A stretch of DNA of 64,000 nt. Source: Primulina eburnea (taxonomy: Eukaryota; Streptophyta; Magnoliopsida; Lamiales; Gesneriaceae). Where the stretch lies: positions 53,332,386-53,396,385 of the forward strand of contig NC_133103.1 of assembly GCF_022965805.1 (NCBI RefSeq), given 5' to 3'. Position 1 is the stretch's first letter. Each line of letters starts with the position of its first letter. The notes under the pieces were generated by a model, which ran no database searches, was not told the DNA's origin, and worked only from the letters and a program-made list of their open reading frames with translations. Positions 35,371-46,014 of this stretch are shown in pieces. The position numbers were made by a program, and so were the translations under genes.

Positions 35371-38300
35371 TTAAGCACCTACATAGGAGTAAATAAATTC
35401 ACTCCATTCACTTCTGACCTCGTCATATTGAGATTTGTTGTAATATTGGTTCTTGATGCATCCTGCAAACTGAAATTTAAAAAAGAAAATACATTAGATT
35501 CTTCTATTTTAAATAAAAATTGAGAGATATATATTTAAAAAGTATTTTAATTGATGGAATCTAAACATATTACATATATGTTGGCACTTAAATAAAAAAA
35601 TAATGGAGATATAATGACAAAAAATTATAGATTTGCTAACAGCCGTGTGTGAGAACTTCACAAAACTGAGAAACCAATTAATGAAGCATGCAACCAAGAA
35701 TCGACTCAAAGGAAAATCTGATTGTGCATCAGCATACACTATGACTGTTCCATTTCTCAACTGAAAACACAGATGCTTGGACAGAAAATTCCAAAAATCA
35801 CATAACCAAAAAATGTCTAGAATTTCATTTTTGAGTTGTTTTTGGTTAATGTGAAAGTACCATTTCTCGGCAGAAAAGTCCAAAAATCACAAAATATGCA
35901 TTTCCAATTCTCGGCTACAAGTTAACGAAGGCAGTGGAGACATGAAGATGACAACTTGGATATAAAGCTATGCAAGAAAGAAAACCATTTTTACAGAATT
36001 GGTAGAAACCTGTAAAATATCACTAAAATTGGCAGAAGACATGAAGATGACAACTTTGATAACTAAAATATCACTAATATAAAATATATCACAATGACAA
36101 CAATTCATCTCAAGCAATTAGATCAACAATAAAATATATCTCAATGGCAACACATTATCTCAACAATAAAATATATCTTAATGGAAACAATTCATCTCAA
36201 TCAATCAAATTTATCCCAAGAAGAAACTCACCAACTTCTCCAACTGTGGATCATTGCAATCGACTATCTCTTTAATGCACCTCATCATACAATATCCACA
36301 TTCAACAGGACCACTTTGTTTCAGATTACCCTATAATGGAATTGAAAAGTTAATGCAACAATCACAATCTAATTAATAACCACTACAAATTCATGTATTC
36401 ATAAATAAATACGATACATACCGTCAATATTTTAAAACCTGGCCCTTTAGAAATACCCTTCGAGGCATTGTACATCTTCACCCCATTACATTTTAAAAAG
36501 TAAGAAGTTATTTTTTTTTGCATATTTATAAGTTAATGTATTCAAAATCAACATAAGATACTACCTACTTTGTCACAATAGTTTTCCATGTATCATCTCG
36601 GTTCCTGTTAGACGTAGAATCCAATATAAATATATCATATTCTTATCTTCGTTGACGATTGTTAAGATCCAATGGTACCTGGAAAAATGAAATTACAGTA
36701 TTGACACTCATGAAGTAGAAATCTATAAATAACTAAAATCTTACCTAGTGTTGTATGGGATGAGGCAGATGCTATCTCTACACACTACTTCCAACTGGTC
36801 AGCAATATGTTGTGATAAGTCACGGCCATCTGTTCCAATCGGGCTTGTAGGTATATTACCGGGATCCACAAACGAAAAATAATCAGCCTTGTCTTTTTTC
36901 TTCAAATATTTGTAGAGGTGACTGCAAGATATAGATGCACAAATATATCTTTTAGAAAATTTTCAAAATATAAACAAGTACCACAAAAAATATTATATAA
37001 ATGCACAAATACTTTAAGTTAGACATTATATATACCCCATGTAAACTAAAATTTGTCTAGCACCTATCTCCCTCATCTCCATAAAGCGTAAGATATCTTC
37101 TCTTAGCAACCGTATGCTTTTAGGACGTCCAAACATAGCGTCCTCAAACTTAATGTATATGGTATCCGATTCATTCAACAATCTAACAACATGAGAGTAG
37201 GTATACTTGCACGACATGGGTAATGTTTTCTCAATTTCTTTGAACTTTTCGCGCTGACCAGGAACATCTGCAAGCGCAAATGATTCAGGTTTCCTCTTCC
37301 TCTACAATTTAAAATATTATTCATACAAGTATTTTAAAATAAAACATTGTTCGAGCAATATATCTGACAGTTGCAAACAAAAAGTCAAATGAAAACCTAA
37401 AGTACCTTTGTCGTTGGAAAAATAACCAACTCTTTAGGCCAACCAACAATGACTCCAACAACATCATTGATGATTGTTGGTCCAAACTTAATTGGGATCG
37501 GAAGCTGTGGTTTTTCATCTAAGACAACATCAATAGATACCTTGAAGTTCTCTTCCCCAAGTGGAACATGGTGAATCATAACATTTGGACCTCCTTCTGA
37601 TATTATTGTGCAATAAGCCACCACGTTTTCGCATTCTTTTACAGCCAGGTGACATTTTTTCCCCTTTCAAGAACAAAAAACATGATATATTTTTATATGG
37701 AGGTGAATAGAATTTAATTGACATTAAATTCAGAGACATACAACCTTTGTATTTGAAGTGCCGCAATCATAAACTTCTTCCACATCATCTGACAATTTTG
37801 AGCCTTTCACTCCTGAGAACTTGTTTGATGCTACAGTCTCAGAAGATCGATCATTGATTAATGGAAGCACAACAGCAAGTTGAGACCTCAGCATCTCCAA
37901 TTCAGCTTTCGAACTTTTAGTCTCCTCCGATTGTGCTTTTACATTTTCAATCACAGCTTTTGAGATTTTTTCTCTCCTCTTTCTTGGAGTTTTAAAATAT
38001 ACTTCTGGTTTTACGAAACCTTTCACACCCCGAACCCTTCCATAGTGTTCTTGGCTTCCTAAGACAGCGGTTAACACATCATTCATTCCAGAAGATTTGA
38101 ACTCTCCTTTGCCTTTCATTTCCAACAATTCATCCTACAATTGGAGACATGAAAAATCAATTCACAAACTATAGTGTTATTTATCTAGGCAATATGGCGA
38201 TTGAATAAAACTAAACATTTACAATTTTTTCTGCTACTTTTGATGTCTCCGAACATGTTATGTTGCCAGATTTGTCTTCTAGAGCTTTACGCCAAAGCAC

Positions 38301-39242
38301 AGATCTATCAACTTCCTCATCTTCAGCAACCAATTTTTTATTCCGCTACAATTTCAAAACTCATATGTTTAATAACATGAAGAACATGCTAAAAATTACA
38401 AATATATTGCTCTGTTTCTTACCAGTTCAGCCTCCAAGCCGATGTAACCCTTGCGAGACATTCTGTGGTGATATTTACAATGCATGGTCCGTTGTTTTTG
38501 TTTTTCATGAGTAACCTACATCATTATGTTGGCTCAGTTAAGTATTGAATTTAATAAATTCGTGAGGAAACATATCAATTATTAAAGTACCTCCCATGAT
38601 GGATCCAGTCTCGCATCCACAAATGCTTTCCAATCCGCTAGTGGGAGTTGATACTGACTTGGTGGAGAAATCAACTTTTCAGGATTATCTTTGTTCGGCC
38701 AAACAAATCTACTAGTCAATTTGTTTTTTGAAATCTCGCCACTTCTGAGATGCTGAATTCATCACAGCATAGTCACTTTGTGGCGCTAGTTCAAAGACAT
38801 TCTGCAATAAAAACAGATTAGTTAGAGGTGCAAGTATGACTGTAAATTCAAATTGAAGCTTGTACTTACCGAAATAGCTTCCCACAGTTTTTGTTTTATG
38901 TTTTCTGGAACTTCAGGCCATGACTTTATATGATTGGCACCATGGCTCTAGCAATAGAACCAATGTACGATGGTAAAGCCCTTCCATTTGCATTGTATGC
39001 TGGCCGCCCCATGTCATCATAATCAATCTTTGCTTTTTTCCCCCATCTGGCAGTAGCAATTAGTTTACCCATCAACGTAGGGCCTCGCTTGTTCCTCTGC
39101 AAATCTACATGATGTTCTTCTCCATCAGTAAGTACAGGGTGCTCTGCATTAGTAACTTCATTTAGCTTATCATCATGTACTCCTTGTATCATCTCAACTG
39201 TAGCATTTGTTTCATTTTTTAACGACCCATTGAGCTTTTTTC
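35371..39242 (-). pseudogene. CACTA second gene: Transposase_24-like region plus Ulp1 (C48) protease domain
   Basis: Minus-strand exons can be followed from an acceptor-like site near 39242. Segment 39192-38930 has RGPTLMGKLIATARWGKKAK, typical of the plant transposase family PF03004. Segment 38128-37740 has DVLTAVLGSQEHYGRVRGVKGF. Segment 37650-37397 has VVAYCTIISEGG and VPLGEENFKVSIDV, as found between the two halves of such proteins. Segments 37217-36300 carry a Ulp1 cysteine-protease fold: a His-Trp near 36680, an Asp in LDS near 36625 and QSGPVECGYCMMR near 36310 with the catalytic Gln and Cys. The end reads QYDEVRSEWSEF before TAA at 35371. Frame breaks near 36620 and elsewhere may be introns or decay. 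In En/Spm the second product comes from the same transcript by alternative splicing. Confidence 0.7.
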
Positions 39243-39447
39243 TACATATTTACATGAATGAAACCAATGTAAAAACCTACACAATAACATTAACCATTAA
39301 AATAACATAAACAATAATTCTAATAAGACATGTATAAACATGACATAAATAATATCAGAAACAATAATAACATAAATAATAAACATGACTTGTAGAAACC
39401 TAACATAAATAATAAACATGACATAAATAATAGCAATGAGGTTATGT

Positions 39448-42400
39448 TTATAGCATAACAAAAAACATGACATAAAAGTGAAAAACAACATTTTTTCTTG
39501 TTCGTTTCCCAGCAACCCTCAGTTTCTGATCTAAAGTAACTTTTATGAGTCGGAATACAATGAGTATCAACATCATCAATTGGTCGAGAATCAGGAATAC
39601 TAGTCCAACCATCATTATCTCCCTCGTAACATCGATTTGGCACAAGGAGTACAATTGACCACCTTTTTGTAATGGGTCATCAATATAAAAGACTTGATTG
39701 ACTTGACTTGCAAGGACAAATGAGTCCTTCTTGTGCCCTATTTTTCTCATATTGACCAAGGTGAATCCACAGTCATCATTTTTTATTACTCCTTTGTCAT
39801 TTGAAACCCACGAACACTTGAAAAGAGGAACTTGAAATTGATGATAGTCCAAATCCCATATTTCTTCAATCACTCCATAGAAAGTCACATCAATCAACAA
39901 GGGATTCTTATCTTTGGCACTAAAGACAAGCCTTGTGCTAGCAACTAGAGAAACCCCACTGTTTTGGCAAACTCTCTCATCATCCCGTGCCTTTGTTTGG
40001 TATAAATTTCCATTTATCACGTAGCTACTATACTTAATGACTTGCCCACGTGGACCACCATGACCTAGCCATGTCAATGTTGATGTCGTTCCACCATTGC
40101 AGCTATCTATTTCAGCATCCACCTGACATTTATACAATTAGAATAGGGTGATTAAAATACTAGCTACAAACTGTTCACCGCAAAATGCATAAAGCAGATT
40201 TATCCACATAACCTTTGCACGAAACCAGTCAATGAACTTCTTATTGTGAGCATCTTGTATCCACCTTTCATCTTTATCTTTTTTTGAAAACATTGACTTC
40301 AAGAAATATTTATGTTCACTGTGGAAATATTATATAGCAATTTGTGTTGGATATTAAATATTGACAATCAAATGGGTGCATAATTATAGATTAATGCAAT
40401 ACACTTACATAATGTAGGGAGATACCTCTTCTGTATTTTCCAGCACAGTCAAATGTTCTTGTTGAAGGTCAACTTGTGGCACTATAATTGTTGTTTTGCA
40501 TGCTAAGAAGCCAGCAATGTTTGATTTGGGATCGCGATTTGATTGAGGGACCCCAATAGGATCAAGGTCATTTAGGTATTTCGAATAAAACTCAATTGTT
40601 TATTCGGCTGAATATCTCTGAACAATGCAACCTTCAGGATGTTTTCGACTGCCTAAATAACTCTTAAGCACCTTCATGTATCTTTCAAACGGGTACATCC
40701 ACCGGAAGTACACTGGTCCACATAATCGAACTTCTTGACAAGATGAACTGTTAAGTGAAGCATGACATCGAAGAAAGAAAGGGGGAAATACTTCTCCAAT
40801 AAGCCGAGTGTAACAACCAAGTCAGATTTCAGCTTATCTAACTTGGCTACATCTATCACCTTGCAAAAAATATCTTTGAAGACGAAGCATAATCCTATGA
40901 TGGCATATCTAACATGTTTTGGTAACGCATCACGTATGAGTATTGGTAGGAAATGATGCATTAGAACATGACAATAATGAGATTTCAAGCCAATCAATTT
41001 CAAATCAGACAAGGACACAAGATTTTTCAGGTTCGATGAGAAACCTTCTGGGTTTTTTATATTTATTATCGACTGACAAACTTGTAACTTTTATTTTTTT
41101 TATGAATGAGCATGCAGCAGGAGGAAGATATGTTCTTTTTTCACAAAATTTAGGTGCCAATTCATGCCTAACTCCCAATTGAACCATGTCCAACCTAGCT
41201 GCCACATTGTCCTTGGTTTTTCCTTTAACATTCATCAAAGTATTAATGAGAGATTCAAAGACATTTTTCTCTATGTGCATCACATCGAGACAATGCCTAA
41301 CATGCAGGTGTTTCCAATAAGGAAGATTGAAAAAAATTGATTTCTTCTTCCAACATTTTCTGAAATTTGTTGATCCAAAATCTTTTTCTTCTTTACTATC
41401 TTCCAAATTATTGTCCTTTGCATTCTTTCACTTTTTACCTTTCACACTAATCTTCTTTCCGAAAACACACCTTATGTCAAAAATCTTGTCAAACAAAGCA
41501 ACCCCAGATAATGGTGTATATGATTCTCCATGTTCTTCCATACCATCTAACTCTTTCATTTGCCTCCGATATGGATGAAACTGTGGTAGGAATCGTCTAT
41601 TACCAACAAATGACATTTTCTTCCCATTTTCCAAATGCTTTGTACAATTATCTTCTTTCCATACTGGGCATGCATAATAACCATGTGTAGTACATCCACT
41701 AAGGTTACCATAGGCTGGAAAGTCATTGATGGTCCATAATAAGACTGCTTTAAGAGTGAAAAATTGTCTTCGATAAGCATCATAGACACCATCAACTCCA
41801 TCCCACAATCGTTAATCTTCAACTAACACAACAAGATAGACATTTATATCGTTTTCTGGCTGTTTAGGCCCTGAAATGAGCATATTTAGCATGATGAATT
41901 TTCTGTTCATACACATGTTTGGAGGTAGATTATAGGTGACCAACATAATTGGCCAGCAACTGTACCGACTACTAAAGTTGCTATAAGGATTAATGCCATC
42001 AGCTGCAAGTGCCAGGCGAAGATTTCTTGGTTCACTTTCAAAGTCGGGCCACATATGATCCACCAACTTCCAAGATGGTGAATCAGCTGGATAACATAAT
42101 TGACCGGGAACTCCTGTGGTTCCTGCATGCCATGTTAAATTTTTGGAGGTATGTAGAGATTTAAACATGCGCTTAAATCTTGGTATGGGAGGGAAATACC
42201 ACAACACCTTTGCAGGAACACCTTTCTTCTCAACGTTCTTCTTGGTTAGCTTCCACCGTGACAAGCCACATTTAGGGCAGTTTACACAGTCTTTATATTG
42301 CTTCCTATAAAGAATGCAATAATTGGAACAAGCATGAATCTTTTCATGACTCAACGCCAAACAACTCAATGTCTTTTTTACATCATACATTTTGGTTGGC

Positions 42401-42935
42401 AGCTTGTGATTATCTGGTATCATATCCCCAAAATCCATTAGTAGATCGGAAAATAAAGCGTCACTCATACCATGCTTTGCTTTAGTGTTGTATAGTTTCA
42501 CAATTGCACTCAACTTTGTGTAACGCTTACATCCATTATACAAAAGTTTATCTGCTTCCTCCAAAAATTCCATAAACGCTTCTGGATTTTCTGTATAGTT
42601 ATCATATGTTGCCTCACACATATTAGTGGTTTCAAAGTGCCCATGATAGTTACCAGTTGGCTCCTTGTTGGTGCTCCAATTTACTTTATCACTTTCAGCA
42701 GACTCACCGTGCCAAATCCAATTCACATAATTTTGACTAACACCATGGAAATAAAGATGCTCTCGAATGGACTTAGCTGGTCTTTTTTAAGATTTTTACA
42801 TTTGCAACAAGGACAATGAATTAAATTGGGGTCAATATGGGGATTCTCTAAACAACCTCTGATAAAAAGTTCCACACACTCCTCGTACTTTTTTGACCTT
42901 CTATCTGAGTGAATCCAAGATTTATTCATTTCCAT
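39448..42935 (-). pseudogene. CACTA TNP2-like transposase, broken
   Basis: Read from 42935 (MEMNKSWIHSDRR) on the minus strand: Transposase-associated domain with CPCCKCKN (42930-42790); after a frameshift, the transposase core from VNWIWHGE (42726) through DCVNCPKCGLSRWK, WYFPPIPRFKRMF and LALAADGINPY to 41812; then DFPAYGNLSGCTTHGYYACP to 41428; then VRHCLDVMHIEKNVFESL (about 41290); a DUF4218-like part (ISGLKSH-type, GLKSHYCHVLMHHFLP, 41018-40674); and a DUF4216-like part (40137-39600, VSLVASTRLVFSAKDKNP). In-frame stops TAA (41812-41814) and TGA (41428-41430) and frameshifts near 42750, 41010 and 39650 mean it cannot make active protein. The full protein would cut and rejoin the element ends. 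Confidence 0.85.
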
Positions 42936-43013
42936 ACAGCAAAATACCAGAAATATATAACAATAAATTTGATCTAAACCTGAAAATATTACATTTAGTA
43001 ATGTCACTTTCAA

Positions 43014-43445
43014 TTTAATTTCTTGAATGAAAAAAAAACAAAAGAAGACTACCTATTGATGAAAATAAAGCAACATTGTTCCTAATTAATTTTGATTTGA
43101 ATTACTCTCACATGTGCCGAAAATTAGGAACCCAGAGACGGACAACCAAGGCGACAACAAGAAATTAACCAATTATCGTTCCAATCAATACCATACCTCG
43201 GGAACTGGTGACAGACTAACACAGGTAAAGCAATATCGTTCCAGTCAAAATGGAGAAGAAACAAAGGCGCGGGGGACGGCGGTTGTGTATCTCAGTCGCT
43301 TCTTCCGTCTCAATGCTTTGAACGGTGGTGGTGGTGGTGTTTTGCTTCCCTCTCGGTGAGTGGAACGGCGATGGTGTTGGTGGTTCGAAGCGAACGTGGT
43401 GTATCTCCAGTCGCTTCTTCCGTCTCGGTGCTTGCAACGGTGGTG
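43014..43445. promoter_or_regulatory. CACTA 5' region upstream of TNP2, GGTGGT-rich
   Basis: Between the TNP2 start and T4 lies a segment with repeated CGCTTCTTCCGTCTC and GGTGGTGGT blocks in two imperfect copies (about 43308-43360 and 43400-43450). It continues after T4 at 51959-52080 with GGCGGCGGCGCGG. Probably the transposon promoter and 5' leader. No coding region supported. Confidence 0.5.
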
Positions 43446-43676
43446 GTAGTTGTCAGGCCCGAGAAATGTAAAGCCTGAGAATTCCTAATCTTCACTAACG
43501 CGATATTCGCAGATATGAGAATGCATGTTATGTCATGAGAAGCACTATGAAATGCCAAGATTTCGACTCTGTTAATCCGGAATTATGGAATTTTAATTGC
43601 TGTGATTATAGCCGAACCATACCGAGACTGAATTGGACAAAGCATTTAAATTACTCAAGTTTCGGGCAGAACTAGT

Positions 43677-43888
43677 GGCGCCCGAGCGGTAAGAAGTGAC
43701 CGCCCGAGCGCCAATGTTCAATGGAATTATGTTCGGGCAGAATGTGTGGCGCCCGGGCGGTAATTTATGACCGCCTGAGCGCCAGAACCAAACATCGCGG
43801 GCAGAACCTTCCGCACCCGGGCGGTAGAACTTAACCGCCCAAGCGCCGAGCTCGCGCCCGGGCGGTAAGATTCGACCGCCCGAGCGCC
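43677..43888 (+). repeat. T4 5' LTR palindrome array (8 units, alternating partners)
   Basis: 14-bp units start at 43677, 43699, 43748, 43770, 43812, 43834, 43853 and 43875; steps 22, 49, 22, 42, 22, 19, 22. Odd units are GGCGC-CCGA/CCGG-GCGGT, even units ACCGC-CCGA-GCGCC. The two members of a pair are complementary to each other in their arms rather than within themselves, so each pair forms one hairpin. Confidence 0.92.
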
Positions 43889-43936
43889 AGCGAGATTTGG
43901 CAAAAGTGAGCCACGTATCTTAAGCATGCAACGTAT

Positions 43937-43952
43937 GATATATATATAAGTT
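43937..43952 (+). promoter_or_regulatory. T4 5' LTR TATA box
   Basis: GATATATATATAAG, about 50 bp after the last array unit and after an AAGCATGCAACG block that T3 shares (GCATGCA before its TATA tract). Followed by TTCTTCAGAAA, also shared. Confidence 0.65.
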
Positions 43953-44098
43953 CTTCTTCAGAAAGGATAAGGAAGAACGAGAAAGGAAGCACGAGAAATT
44001 CCTCCAGAAATCCTTACGCCTTTTGTGAAAAATCCGCCCGTCTGATTTTAAATCCGACTTCAGTACCGTGTTTTTATCAACACAGGCTACAACTAGAC

Positions 44099-44596
44099 GT
44101 AAGTTTTATTACGTTTAGACGTGATTTGAATTTATGATATGGTCAGAATTTAGTATGCATCAGATATGGTGTTTCTACTGCAGTAGCCATTGTATAATTG
44201 AAGTCAGATTAAAGAATAGACTTGTTATACAATTGTTATGATTTTCAGAGTTGAATTTATTGAGATTCGATATCAGAGTTGAGTTATTACTGATTTAGGT
44301 GTACCGATATTCAGATTATGAATTGTACTGATATTGATTATGAATTCTGGTATTTTATTTGTGATGTTCAGATTGACGGGGTTATTCAGATTGTATTATT
44401 ATACCGTCGAAATATCAGTTGATGTAGATTGATCAAATTCAGTATTGATTCAGATCGTATTGTGATATCGATGACATGAATTGAATTGTATCTTGTTCAG
44501 ATATTGATCAGATTATGTACTGAGTTGAGTATTGATCAGAACAGATTGTGAATTGAGTTATTCATTGATACTATGTATTCGATATTGTCTTTTCAG
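44099..44596 (+). other. Candidate leader intron 1 in the T4 LTR
   Basis: Begins GTAAGTTTTATT after AACTAGAC and ends GATATTGTCTTTTCAG; T-rich, 498 bp. Donor and acceptor are conserved at the same places in T1, T2 and T3 (donor GGACGTAAGT or GGATGTAAGT). Removing it puts the exon ATG close to the start of the mRNA. Confidence 0.55.
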
Positions 44597-44603
44597 ATTG
44601 GAT

Positions 44604-44655
44604 ATGGACAGAGTTGAATACAGGTCATCGTCTTCGTCAGACAGGGAAGACAAAG
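44604..44655 (+). CDS. T4 LTR coding exon (proposed gag start)
   Basis: 52 nt from ATG: MDRVEYRSSSSSDREDK plus one base, then donor AAAG|GTATAATTC at 44656. It joins to the acceptor TTGATATTCAG ending at 46014, completing the split codon as GAT and continuing IPPRRISEKGSTS into gag. The skipped 1359 bp includes the LTR end and the primer-binding site, so this mRNA would be translated but not reverse transcribed. Confidence 0.65.
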
Positions 44656-44675
44656 GTATAATTCATGTGATACTC

Positions 44676-44716
44676 GGGAAGCCACAACTCAAATGAGATC
44701 TCATTTTGAGTTTCCC
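44676..44716 (+). other. Conserved ACTCAA/TTGAGT hairpin in R/U5
   Basis: GGGAA ... AACTCAAA ... TTTGAGTT-TCCC: an inverted repeat found at the same place in T0 (84-122), T1, T2, T3 and in a drifted form in T5 (54354-54390). It follows the LTR exon donor by about 20 nt. Confidence 0.6.
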
Positions 44717-44970
44717 AATAAAATCACATACTAGACTGTTATTTATACTTTGAGATGTTTATGCTTTGATTTTAGAATTGTATTCAAGTGTATGAGATTA
44801 CCGCCATATTCAGATATGAATATGATTGTGCTTTGTTTACAGATTGATATTCATTGCATCTAAGATAGGAGAGTCTTTGACAGTCATTGTCAATTAACTA
44901 GATGTTCGGTGTATCTCAGCTTAGGAGCAGCTATGACTCCTTTGTCAGCCGTCGATATAGCTCAGACCGA

Positions 44971-45054
44971 AGTCTAAGAATAAGACGTACAGTCACCCCG
45001 ATTGGGAGAGTACGTGACAGCCATTGACGTCTTATTCACACCGGGATCCCTAGA
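44971..45054 (+). other. Long conserved inverted repeat in R/U5
   Basis: Outer arms TCTA/TAGA, main arms GAATAAGACGT / ACGTCTTATTC and inner arms GTCACC / GGTGAC (GTCACC / CGTGAC here). Present in T0 (347-433) and in all family-T LTRs. T3 has GACGG/CCGTC where T1 and T4 have GACGT/ACGTC, a paired change. Confidence 0.6.
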
Positions 45055-45338
45055 GTTATAGTTGAGTCGAGTCTAGACATGATTTGACTAGAACTGCATG
45101 TGTTTATGGATGTGGTTTCATAGACTATGGAACCCATGTTTATTGCTTTCAGTAATGACAGCATGTTTTTATGATTTGATTGAGTTGCATGTTTATCTGA
45201 TTCGAGTTGCATGCTTATTTTGAATTGATTTCATAGATTATGAAATCTATTGCTTTGAATATATTCATGATAGCATGTCTTATGATTTAGATTGTTTATA
45301 TACATGCTTACCATGTTTTATACTGGGATTTATTCTCA

Positions 45339-45387
45339 CCGGAGTTATCCGGCTGTTGTCTTGTTTTGTATGTGTGCATGACAACAG
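45339..45387 (+). other. Conserved CCGGA/TCCGG and CTGTTGTC/GACAACAG stems near the LTR 3' part
   Basis: CCGGAGTTATCCGG is followed directly by CTGTTGTC, a loop containing TGTGTGCATG, and GACAACAG. Both stems occur in T0, T1, T2, T3 and T5 with small changes (T5: CCGGAATTATCCGG-type and GTTGTC/GACAAC). Confidence 0.6.
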
Positions 45388-45691
45388 GTGGGACTGGATC
45401 GAGGTCAAGAGGATGAGGAGAGAAGAAGAGTTAGCGTGGTGATTCCGGACTTACTGTAGATTTGGGTTATTACTTGAACTTAGTAACTGAACCTTAGACT
45501 TAGATTGTATAGTATTGTACTTTTCTACTGAATTGTAATTGTTATACAGAGATGTATATTATTTAGATTCCATTACCTTCCGCATTTATATTTTAAAAAG
45601 AAAAATTTTTAGACCATGTTTATCAGAACTGATAATTAAATCCCAAAAGAAAGATTAAGAAGATGATTAGCGTCTGGGTCCCCACAACAGG

Positions 45692-45703
45692 TGGTATCAG
45701 AGC
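45692..45703 (+). other. T4 primer-binding site (initiator tRNA-Met)
   Basis: TGGTATCAGAGC, 5 bp after the LTR terminus CCCACA. Confidence 0.95.
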
Positions 45704-46014
45704 GATAGATCCTTTAGATTGAGATAGTCAGAGTTGATAGATCTTTTAGATTGAGATAGTAGAGAATGAGCGGGGTAGATTGAATTTTCTTCCGTGCATA
45801 TGAGTGCTAGCATGAGAATTATTTCAATGTTGACTTACATTATGGGTGCTAGCATGATTTATTGCTTTCCCTATTACATGTTGTTTGTATCTGAGTTGAT
45901 TGCAGCATGTAATTGTTAAGCCTGGATCAGAACCGAGTCTGACTCAGAGGTATATGATCAGAGGAGGGCTGAGACAGATTATATAGATTGTGTACTAATC
46001 TGTTTGATATTCAG

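Larger units (their letters stand above)
43451..45686 (+). repeat. T4 5' LTR
   Basis: Starts TGTCAGGCCCGAG, ends GGGTCCCCACA (2236 bp). Order: array 43677-43888, TATA tract at about 43939-43949, donor 44099, acceptor 44596, coding exon 44604-44655, donor 44656, hairpins at 44676-44716, 44971-45054 and 45339-45387. Confidence 0.94.

Noticed and set aside
35509..35883. 124-codon minus-strand frame beyond the CACTA second gene
   Set aside because: AT-rich, no domain, and the Ulp1-gene reading frame around it is better supported; probably intron sequence.
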